Below are positions 16,795-22,541 of a stretch of 35,076 nucleotides of DNA, one piece after another. Source of the stretch: Bacteroidales bacterium (GTDB lineage Bacteria > Bacteroidota > Bacteroidia > Bacteroidales > Muribaculaceae). The notes below the pieces were generated by a model. It was not told the origin of the DNA and searched no databases. It was given only the letters and a program-made list of their open reading frames with translations. Position 1 is the first letter of the stretch. The number at the start of each line of letters is the position of its first letter. The stretch lies in the NCBI GenBank assembly GCA_004554255.1, contig SFNC01000008.1:1-35076 (forward strand), in the 5' to 3' direction. The position numbers and the translations under genes are program-made.

Positions 16795-17133
16795 ATCGGA
16801 CTGTATAATTAATGGTTACCCCTGCGGGATTGCCTGTCATATCAAGATAGAGCGTGTCGCCGACGGTGCGCCCGTCAACAGCCCACACGAAATAATATTT
16901 GGCCGTGTCGCTAACAGCGTGAGAGGTTTTGAAACCTCACTCGGCGCGAGCATAGTGCCGCCCCTGTAAATTAGCGAGTGTTCGCTGTCCCCAGTCGTGA
17001 TAGTGAAATATCGCTCGACGGGTTCATTGGCCGTAGGGTCGTCGGGTTCGTCAGAAGTGGCCGAGGAACAGGCGGCGCATAATAGGGCTATACAGCCGAC
17101 CGCCCACATTTTCCTTATCGCTTTCATATTCAT
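16787..17133 (-). CDS. prophage lipoprotein, apparently frameshifted
   Basis: From ATG 17,133 the first frame encodes a lipoprotein signal ending LLCAACSS (lipobox Cys near 22), an acidic linker, and a strand-rich domain. That frame drifts into an unlikely tail and stops at 16,837. The -1 frame takes over from about 16,925 with a natural strand-rich continuation (HAVSDTAKYYFVWAVDGRT, then YLDMTGNPAGVTINYTVRYE). It ends in TAA at 16,789-16,787, exactly overlapping the ATG of the next gene. Together they would give about 115 residues. The junction lies in a palindrome (16,923-16,938). An extra CT pair in CTCT, a lost base or a programmed shift would each explain it. A lipoprotein in a lysogeny operon suggests superinfection exclusion, which is inference. 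Confidence 0.7.
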
Positions 17134-17175
17134 ATCAGTATTTCGGTATTTTAATCTGCCTGTCGCCGAAGCCGA

Positions 17176-17601
17176 CTAACCGACAGCGGCAGAGGTGGCA
17201 TTGTCGTCCCTCGGGGCAAGAGTTTTTTTGATTAGAGCCGTCTGCTCCTGTAACAACCCTATCAAGTCGTCTATCTGTCTGTCGCGGGCTGACAGGCCGT
17301 TTGCCTGTGCTTTTATTACAGCCCAAACGTCGGCGGGGATTGTAACGTCTGTTAGCCCGTTTGGGTTATCGGAATTGAGCAAATTTCCCTCCCCCGTCAT
17401 TATCCAAACTTCGTTTATATTCGGGTCGAGGCTACATAGTTTTTTCACGAACTTTTCGGACAGGGGCACCTTGCCGTTCACTAACTGAGAGAACGATGAT
17501 TTGGTGTACCCCATTAAGTTAGCCAAGGCGCGCTCGTTCTCGGCTACCTCTTGGAATATCAGCCAATTTATGGCTTTCCTTATTCTCTGCGTCTGCTCCA
17601 T
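17176..17601 (-). CDS. phage CI-like repressor
   Basis: This 141-residue protein has an N-terminal HTH (NERALANLMGYTKSSFSQLVNGKVPLS, 22-48) followed by INEVWIMTGEGNLL, the Bacteroidetes phage-repressor end-of-domain phrase, and a C-terminal coiled-coil-like segment with heptad spacing (QIDDLIGLLQEQTALIKKTL). It lies next to the divergent early operon and is the first gene of the leftward operon, so it is the best candidate for the main lysogeny repressor. There is no S24 protease domain, so induction would not go through RecA-stimulated self-cleavage of this protein. Confidence 0.85.
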   Translation of the reverse strand: MEQTQRIRKAINWLIFQEVAENERALANLMGYTKSSFSQLVNGKVPLSEKFVKKLCSLDPNINEVWIMTGEGNLLNSDNPNGLTDVTIPADVWAVIKAQANGLSARDRQIDDLIGLLQEQTALIKKTLAPRDDNATSAAVG

Positions 17602-17647
17602 ACGAGAAGTTAAATTTTGTTAAAATATAACCGTAGTTCCGATTTTG

Positions 17648-17679
17648 TTGGCACGGAATGAAAACTTTGTTTATATTTG
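17648..17679 (+). promoter_or_regulatory. early rightward promoter
   Basis: TATATTTG at 17,672-17,679 fits the Bacteroidetes -7 consensus, with TTG at 17,648-17,650, 21 nt upstream. Transcription would begin near 17,686, inside the palindrome at 17,681-17,693, and lead into the first early gene at 17,756. The leftward repressor promoter must also lie in 17,602-17,755, but I cannot place it. Confidence 0.55.
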
Positions 17680-17680
17680 C

Positions 17681-17693
17681 ACCGTGTTACGGT
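17681..17693. promoter_or_regulatory. candidate repressor operator
   Basis: ACCGT-GTT-ACGGT is a perfect 5-bp-arm palindrome centred on the expected start of the early transcript, and a second short pair (GGT...ACC) follows at 17,691-17,702. An operator here would block the early promoter when repressor is bound. Confidence 0.45.
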
Positions 17694-17729
17694 ACAATAA
17701 CCGCACAAAGTTACGAAAAAAGAAATAAA

Positions 17730-17745
17730 ATCGGAAATTTAACTG
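17730..17745 (+). repeat. 16-bp direct repeat, copy 2 (early-gene leader)
   Basis: ATCGGAAATTTAACTG, identical to 14,783-14,798, ends 10 nt before the ATG at 17,756. Confidence 0.6.
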
Positions 17746-17755
17746 AAAATATTAT

Positions 17756-17974
17756 ATGACTAAGATTTTCAAGACCGACTGCCAGCTTGAACGCGAAAAG
17801 CGCGACAGGGCGATATACGACGAGTATAACGCCCTCACAGCGATAGAGGGGCAGAGCCGTACCCGTGTAAACGAGTATCTGATGAAGAAATACGGTATCC
17901 ACAGCGTGGGTACAATTTACCAAATTCGCGCCCGTGTTGAGCGGGCTATAAAAGAAGAGGAGGTAGCGATATGA
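17756..17974 (+). CDS. early phage protein, small helical, unknown
   Basis: This 72-residue, highly charged helical protein reads EREKRDRAIYDEYNAL then SRTRVNEYLMKKYGIHSVGTIYQIRARVE. The second part looks like a recognition-helix arrangement in small HTH proteins, so DNA binding is possible but not shown. It is the first gene of the rightward early operon, and its TGA overlaps the next ATG (ATGA). Confidence 0.75.
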   Translation: MTKIFKTDCQLEREKRDRAIYDEYNALTAIEGQSRTRVNEYLMKKYGIHSVGTIYQIRARVERAIKEEEVAI

Positions 17975-18219
17975 AAGCACCACACAAGTATGTTCAATGG
18001 GCTATTGTTTCAGCCCTGTTCGGGGTCGGATTCCTCGCGTTTATGGTTATCGCGGGCGACGATGATCCTGCGAACCCCCTGCCGCTCGGCAAATGGTTCC
18101 TCATTAAGGCGGTTGCCGCCGCCGTAGCCTACGCCTGTTATCGCGTCGGGCGGTTCCTGTATAGCCTCGGACTGCTCCCAGTGATGGATATATATTTGAC
18201 CGAGGAGGAAGACCTATGA
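17971..18219 (+). CDS. small membrane protein, two predicted helices
   Basis: This 82-residue protein has two hydrophobic segments, about residues 10-27 (WAIVSALFGVGFLAFMVIAG) and 44-70, separated by an acidic loop, and ends in an acidic EEEDL tail. No family recognised. It is coupled to both neighbours through ATGA overlaps. Small inner-membrane proteins early in a phage operon can act in exclusion or host takeover, but nothing here shows a role. Confidence 0.75.
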   Translation: MKAPHKYVQWAIVSALFGVGFLAFMVIAGDDDPANPLPLGKWFLIKAVAAAVAYACYRVGRFLYSLGLLPVMDIYLTEEEDL

Positions 18220-18506
18220 ACGAGCAGCCCACATTACAGGCGTTGAGTGACAAGCTCGACGAGATACACAGCCTCGCGGCCATAGCGGCCAAGACGATAC
18301 TCGACCTCACGGAGGCGGCTCTATTTACAGGCTTCTCCGAGGGACACCTGTATCGGCTGACGAGCCGCAAGCAAATCCCTCACTACAAAAAGAACCGCAA
18401 GCTCTATTTCCGCAAGAGCGAGCTTGAAGACTGGCTCACACAGGAGGCCGTGCCGACCGAGGCCGAAATCAGCTCCCGCGCCGCAACCTATATCGCAACC
18501 CGATAA
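18216..18506 (+). CDS. HTH_17-type DNA-binding (excisionase-like) protein
   Basis: This 96-residue protein has a MerR/excisionase-like winged helix: LTEAALFTGFSEGHLYRLTSRKQIPHYKK then LYFRKSELEDWL (about 32-73). Members bind DNA and include excisionases and small regulators. The first 30 residues form a helix with heptad spacing. The stop at 18,504-18,506 lies just before a further open frame that lacks its own good start. Removing one C from the CCC at 18,499-18,501 would join the two, so the protein may really be longer. Confidence 0.85.
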   Translation: MNEQPTLQALSDKLDEIHSLAAIAAKTILDLTEAALFTGFSEGHLYRLTSRKQIPHYKKNRKLYFRKSELEDWLTQEAVPTEAEISSRAATYIATR

Positions 18507-18762
18507 CACCGAGGCCAAATGCGAATGGTACATCCGCTTCGACAACAGCAACGACGGCCTATGTGTCCGCTCCCACAAAGGCGGGGGATATGCCAAGGGC
18601 GTAGTTTCGCTCGGCATAACCTCGCGGGGCATAACCACAAAGCTGCTCGAAAGCTGCAAGGCCGAGCGCGGCCTATCCCTGCTCGTAGCCAAGACCCCGA
18701 CAAAAATCAACAGCCAAGAATGGTATCAGCTGATAACCTCCAAGCCCCTTAGAGTAAACTAA
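18424..18762 (+). CDS. phage protein of unknown function, start uncertain
   Basis: The convincing part runs from about 18,520 to 18,762 (CEWYIRFDNSNDGLCVRSHK, then strand- and helix-rich sequence ending SKPLRVN). The only in-frame ATG, at 18,424, lies 83 nt inside the preceding HTH gene and yields an arginine/proline-rich stretch that looks like an out-of-frame reading. Either the true product is a frameshifted extension of the HTH protein or an unusual start is used. No family recognised. Confidence 0.5.
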   Translation: MKTGSHRRPCRPRPKSAPAPQPISQPDNTEAKCEWYIRFDNSNDGLCVRSHKGGGYAKGVVSLGITSRGITTKLLESCKAERGLSLLVAKTPTKINSQEWYQLITSKPLRVN

Positions 18763-18811
18763 CAATAGGCAACGCCCGAAGCCGTAAGAGGGCAATAAAC
18801 ACCTATCCGAA

Positions 18812-19726
18812 ATGGAAACAGACATCATCCAAGTTCAACAGGCCGAAATGCTCCAAGCTATTAACCGCTCGGAGATAGACATCCAAGTAGCCACCGCCAA
18901 GGCCTACCCCCGCGACATCACGCGCAGCCTCGACCGCATTAAGGCTATCGCCACGCTCGACATCGAAACCGCCGAGGATTGCTTCTATGCCCTCCGACGC
19001 GGGCGCGGCAACGACGCTCAGCTGATTGAGGGCGTGAGCGTGCGCCTCGCAGAGATCATCGCGGGAGCGTGGGGCAACCTCCGCGTCGCAACCCGTATCA
19101 TCGGCAACGACGGCAAGACAATCACGGCACAGGCTGTATGCCACGACCTCGAAACCAACCTCGCCGTCAGCCTCGAAGTGAAACGCCGTATCACGGGCAA
19201 GGACGGCAAGACATACAGCGAGGATATGCAGGTAATGACGGGCAACGCCGCCTCCGCCATCGCTTTCCGCAACGCTGTGTTGAAGATTGTTCCGCCCGCT
19301 GTGACGAAGAAAGTAATCAACGACATCAAACAGGTAGCCATGGGACAGGGGCTGACCCGCGAAACGCAAATGCAGCGCATGACCGACTACTTCGCCAAAC
19401 TCGGCGTAACCCAAAAGGAGCTGCTCGGCTATCTCGGCGTAAAGAACATCGTCGAGGTAACGGACGACATGGTGTTCGAGCTGCGCGGCCTTGCCAACGC
19501 CATAAAGGAGGGCACAACGACCGTACAGGAAACGTTCAGAGCCACCAAGGCCGAGAGCGAAAAGATAGCCGCAGCCGCCCGCAAAAAGTCCGAGGACAGC
19601 AAGAAAAAAGCGGAGGCCGCTATGGCCGCAGCACAGGGAACGGCACAGCCCGCCCCCGCGCCCGCCAAGGCCGAAGCGATAGGCCCCGAAACGGGCGAGG
19701 TCATAGAGGTAACCGAACAGGGCTGA
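18812..19726 (+). CDS. candidate phage recombination / single-strand annealing protein
   Basis: This 304-residue protein has a compact core (about 30-230), including LIEGVSVRLAEIIAGAWGN, TAQAVCHDLETN and AIAFRNAVLKIVPPAV, then an alanine/lysine-rich, low-complexity C-terminal tail. The pattern resembles phage proteins paired with a YqaJ exonuclease and thought to anneal single strands like RecT/Bet, and a YqaJ gene lies two genes downstream. The family assignment is from memory of the pattern and context, not from a defining motif. The start context CCGAAATG recurs at other genes in this operon. Confidence 0.6.
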   Translation: METDIIQVQQAEMLQAINRSEIDIQVATAKAYPRDITRSLDRIKAIATLDIETAEDCFYALRRGRGNDAQLIEGVSVRLAEIIAGAWGNLRVATRIIGNDGKTITAQAVCHDLETNLAVSLEVKRRITGKDGKTYSEDMQVMTGNAASAIAFRNAVLKIVPPAVTKKVINDIKQVAMGQGLTRETQMQRMTDYFAKLGVTQKELLGYLGVKNIVEVTDDMVFELRGLANAIKEGTTTVQETFRATKAESEKIAAAARKKSEDSKKKAEAAMAAAQGTAQPAPAPAKAEAIGPETGEVIEVTEQG

Positions 19727-19733
19727 TTTAAGT

Positions 19734-19800
19734 CCGTACAACGCTGCAAACGGTTCGAGGGGTGTAACACTACCCTGCTCCCCTCGAACCCCCGTACAAC
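19734..19800. repeat. 11-bp-stem hairpin flanked by 9-bp direct repeats
   Basis: GGTTCGAGGGG (19,752-19,762) pairs perfectly with CCCCTCGAACC (19,780-19,790). CCGTACAAC occurs on both sides (19,734-19,742 and 19,792-19,800). It fills the gap between the annealing-protein and next genes. No T-run follows, so a simple terminator is doubtful; an RNA regulatory stem, or a small palindromic element with its target duplication, fits better. Confidence 0.5.
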
Positions 19801-19867
19801 TAAAATCAACTACAAATAACTATACGCGAAATGGAAACAACATCCGAAAACATCCCGCGCTATCATC

Positions 19868-20119
19868 GTGATAGGCTATGAGCGCGGGGAAGTAACCGAG
19901 GACGACATAATGGCCAACGCCGTCCTCGCACAGGGAGGCTCGCGCAAGAACCTCGTAGCCGCTGTTAAGGCCGCGCTGCCTCAGAACGGCAAGAGCCTCG
20001 CCAACATCATCAAACAGGCCACGCATGAGCTTTTCGTTGAGGAGCTTATCGACGACCTTATGAAAGATAAACCCAACACCAACAACACCAACAACACCGA
20101 AAAAACAGCAGAAAAATGA
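19868..20119 (+). CDS. small phage protein between annealing protein and exonuclease
   Basis: From GTG 19,868 this gives 83 residues: a helical core, then an asparagine/threonine repeat (NTNNTNNT) and an ATGA overlap with the exonuclease gene. A better ATG at 19,831, in the operon's usual CGAAATG context, opens a frame that stops after 16 codons. Deleting one C of CCC at 19,854-19,856 would join it to this frame and give METTSENIRAIIVIGYERG at the N-terminus. Function unknown; the position suggests a role in recombination. Confidence 0.65.
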   Translation: MIGYERGEVTEDDIMANAVLAQGGSRKNLVAAVKAALPQNGKSLANIIKQATHELFVEELIDDLMKDKPNTNNTNNTEKTAEK

Positions 20120-21054
20120 GCAACACAATCATCCGACCCGCGACCCGTGAAGAATGGCTCGAAGTCCGCAAGAGCGGCATAGGAAGCTCCGAGGTCGCCA
20201 CAATCGTTGGCCTCAACCCGTGGGAAACCCCCTATCAGCTATGGCGGCGCAAGTGCGGCCTCGACGCTCCCAAGCCCGAAAACTTCGCTATGAAAGCGGG
20301 ACACTACCTCGAAGACGCTATCAGCCGTTTTTGGGCTGACGAAACAGGCCGACAGGTTATCAAGCGCAGCGCGGGCGATTGGATCATCCGCGACAACGAC
20401 CGCCCCTACCTCCAAGTAAGCCCCGACCGCACCTATTGGCTCGGCGAGAGCCGCTCACAGGGCGACAAAGGCATACTCGAATGCAAGACAACCCAAATGG
20501 CCGTAGATGCCAACGACATCCCCAAGCACTGGTTCTGCCAAGTTCAGTATCAGCTCGGCGTAGCGGGCTATGAACACGGAAGCCTCGCGTGGCTCTGTTC
20601 GGGCAGGGAGTTCGGCTATACTGACATCGCACACGTTCCCGACTTCTATGCGTGGCTGATTGAGGAGGTTGACCGTTTTTGGGTTGACAACATCCTCGGC
20701 GGGCAGGAACCCGACGCCGTGAACGTGGCCGACGTTCTGCTGAAATACAACCGCCACACGGACGGGCGCAGCATAGAGGTCTCGAACGAGATATACGATG
20801 CCTACAAAAATCTCAAAGACCTGCGCTCGGAAATCGACGCGCTCGACGCTCGCAAGGAGGAACTCGAAGCCCGTATCAAGCTCGCATTTGCCGACGCTGA
20901 GGCCATAACCTACGACGGGCAGACGATAGCCACCTGGAAAGCCCCGAAGCCCTCCAAGAAGTTCGACGCAAAGGCGTTTCAAGCCGCGCACCCAGACGAG
21001 GCCGAAGAATATATGATAACGACACAGGGGGCGCGTCGCTTCCTGTTAAAATAA
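20116..21054 (+). CDS. YqaJ-type phage recombination exonuclease
   Basis: This 312-residue member of the YqaJ/lambda-exonuclease-like PD-(D/E)XK nucleases would resect double-strand ends to feed the annealing protein. Family marks: RKSGIGSSEVATIVGLNPW (about 13-31), a conserved Glu in AGHYLEDAI, the catalytic D and ExK in SPDRTYW and GILECKTTQ, and QVQYQLGVAG. The C-terminal third has a coiled coil (LRSEIDALDARKEELEARI). It is coupled to the previous gene by an ATGA overlap. Confidence 0.9.
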   Translation: MSNTIIRPATREEWLEVRKSGIGSSEVATIVGLNPWETPYQLWRRKCGLDAPKPENFAMKAGHYLEDAISRFWADETGRQVIKRSAGDWIIRDNDRPYLQVSPDRTYWLGESRSQGDKGILECKTTQMAVDANDIPKHWFCQVQYQLGVAGYEHGSLAWLCSGREFGYTDIAHVPDFYAWLIEEVDRFWVDNILGGQEPDAVNVADVLLKYNRHTDGRSIEVSNEIYDAYKNLKDLRSEIDALDARKEELEARIKLAFADAEAITYDGQTIATWKAPKPSKKFDAKAFQAAHPDEAEEYMITTQGARRFLLK

Positions 21055-21066
21055 GCCACACAGCCG

Positions 21067-21258
21067 ATGTACCTTATCAGTAACACAGACCGCGACTATA
21101 TCATCAAGTATCTCGGAATGATGATAGCCCACACCCCGCAAACAGGCCTACGGGCTGTAAATGCCGTGAGGCTCGCCAAGCAGTTAGTGAGCAAGCTCGA
21201 AGCGAAACAGCCGCTTCCCGCCGAGGTTACGGAGGCTCTAAAAAATTTGCCCCGATAG
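21067..21258 (+). CDS. hypothetical phage protein, 63 aa
   Basis: Small basic, helical protein (YIIKYLGMMIAHT, then RLAKQLVSKLEAKQPLP). No family or membrane segment recognised. It follows the exonuclease by 12 nt, in the recurring leader CACAGCCGATG. Confidence 0.65.
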   Translation: MYLISNTDRDYIIKYLGMMIAHTPQTGLRAVNAVRLAKQLVSKLEAKQPLPAEVTEALKNLPR

Positions 21259-21286
21259 TGTTTACAGAGCAAGCAGTTTAACCGAA

Positions 21287-21541
21287 ATGACGACCACAGA
21301 TAATAACACAATATGCCCCCGCCCAAGGAGGGGAACGCCGAAAGGCCTCCCGTCGCGGCTGTTATGCGAGGTTACTCCCTCGGGCACGGGCTTACTTAAC
21401 TCACAGATGATAACACTCCGTGAAAACCAAGCCGAGCCGATAGCCCAAATCCCCCTCAGTTACAGGCAGTGGATGATACGGGCTTTCGATTGGAATCCCC
21501 GTAACGAGAAGCTGCGCAAATCTATCCTCGCAACAATGTAA
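21287..21541 (+). CDS. hypothetical phage protein, 84 aa
   Basis: The start is in the operon's CCGAAATG context. The N-terminal half is rich in Arg, Pro and Thr, and the second half (SYRQWMIRAFDWNPRNEKLRKSIL) is helical. No family recognised. It lies directly before the replication gene. Confidence 0.6.
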   Translation: MTTTDNNTICPRPRRGTPKGLPSRLLCEVTPSGTGLLNSQMITLRENQAEPIAQIPLSYRQWMIRAFDWNPRNEKLRKSILATM

Positions 21542-21554
21542 CCCCTCTTATCCT

Positions 21555-22541
21555 ATGGCACGACCGACAAAAAACAATGCGGAGTATTTCACGCACGACG
21601 CGGATATGCGCAACGACGTGAAAGTGAAAGCCCTGCGCCGAAAATTCTCCCACACAGGCTACGCCGTATGGTGTTACCTGTTGGAATCCCTCACAGATAC
21701 GGATTTCTTTGAGCTTGACTTCAACCCCATAAACGTGGAGTTGCTTGCCGCCGACTATGACGTGTCGCCCGAGGAACTGACCGACATCGTGGAATACTGC
21801 TGCCGCATAAGCCTTTTACAGCGGAGCGACGACGGTAGCCGCCTGTATAGCGAAGCCCACAAACGCCGTTTCGCGGGGCTATTAGCGAAGCGAGAACGCG
21901 ACAGAGAACGTCTCGCGGCTACAATAGCCAAGCGACAAGAGGCGAAAAATAAGCATATCGCAGCGAAAACCTATGAAAACACGGATAATCGCGGCGATAA
22001 CCCACATAGTATAGTAGAGAAGAGTATAGTAGAGGAAAGTAGAGAAGAGAAGAGTATAATATATCCCTATCGGGATATTACTGCCCTGTGGAACTCTATA
22101 TGCAAATCTCTGCCGCAAGTGAAAGCCCTCAATGATGACAGGCGCAAGAAGATTAAGAGCCGCCTCCTCGAAATGGAACCCAACGCCCCGCAGTTATGGC
22201 TCGACCGCTGCCGCGACCTGTTCACGCGGGTACAGGCAAGCCCGTTCCTCACAGGCGACAACCCGAAAGGATGGACGGCCACTTTCGACTGGCTATTCAG
22301 CAACGGCAATAACTGGGTCAAGGTCAAGGAGGGCAACTATGATCACGGGCGCAGCGGCAACGGACAGGGACGCGTAATAACGCAGGAGGGCATAACCCTC
22401 GGCGCGGGCGAATATATCGAAACAACAACAGGCCGACGAACCTACGGAACAGGCAAGGCGACAATCCCGCCGACAGCCCCGCCCCGCCCCTCGGAACGGC
22501 ACAGCTGGGACGGTAAATCCCAAACATGGATACTGCTATGA
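21555..22541 (+). CDS. DUF4373-type phage replication protein
   Basis: This 328-residue protein opens with the DUF4373 / Lin1244-like winged-helix domain (FTHDADMRNDVKVKALRRKFSH, then GYAVWCYLLESLTD; residues 1-110), found in phage replication initiators. A charged linker follows (about 115-170), then a C-terminal domain (YRDITALWNSICKSLPQVKALND, SPFLTGDNPKGW) like those of DnaD/replisome organiser proteins. It sits directly upstream of the primase-helicase, with the junction ATGA. The linker is encoded by 15-bp repeats that may be the origin. Role as initiator or helicase loader is inferred. Confidence 0.82.
   Translation: MARPTKNNAEYFTHDADMRNDVKVKALRRKFSHTGYAVWCYLLESLTDTDFFELDFNPINVELLAADYDVSPEELTDIVEYCCRISLLQRSDDGSRLYSEAHKRRFAGLLAKRERDRERLAATIAKRQEAKNKHIAAKTYENTDNRGDNPHSIVEKSIVEESREEKSIIYPYRDITALWNSICKSLPQVKALNDDRRKKIKSRLLEMEPNAPQLWLDRCRDLFTRVQASPFLTGDNPKGWTATFDWLFSNGNNWVKVKEGNYDHGRSGNGQGRVITQEGITLGAGEYIETTTGRRTYGTGKATIPPTAPPRPSERHSWDGKSQTWILL
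22008..22078. other. candidate replication origin (iterons and hairpin) inside the replication gene
   Basis: Three 15-bp units (22,008-22,022, 22,023-22,037, 22,038-22,052), starting AGTATAGTAGAGAAG and diverging slowly, are followed by a partial unit AGTATAATATAT and a perfect 7-bp hairpin ATATCCC-TATC-GGGATAT (22,061-22,078). The stretch is purine-rich and much lower in GC than its surroundings. It lies between the two domains of the putative initiator, a common place for phage origins. Confidence 0.5.

Noticed and set aside
18803..19741. Minus-strand 312-codon open frame
   Set aside because: Antisense of the annealing-protein gene; Cys/Gly/Leu-rich, no family sense, and against the direction of the operon.
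18499..19856. Programmed +1 frameshifting at the two CCC runs
   Set aside because: Known +1 sites need a proline CCC codon in the zero frame; here CCC is split across codons (ATC CCG and ACC CGA), so tRNA slippage is not well supported and indels are likelier.
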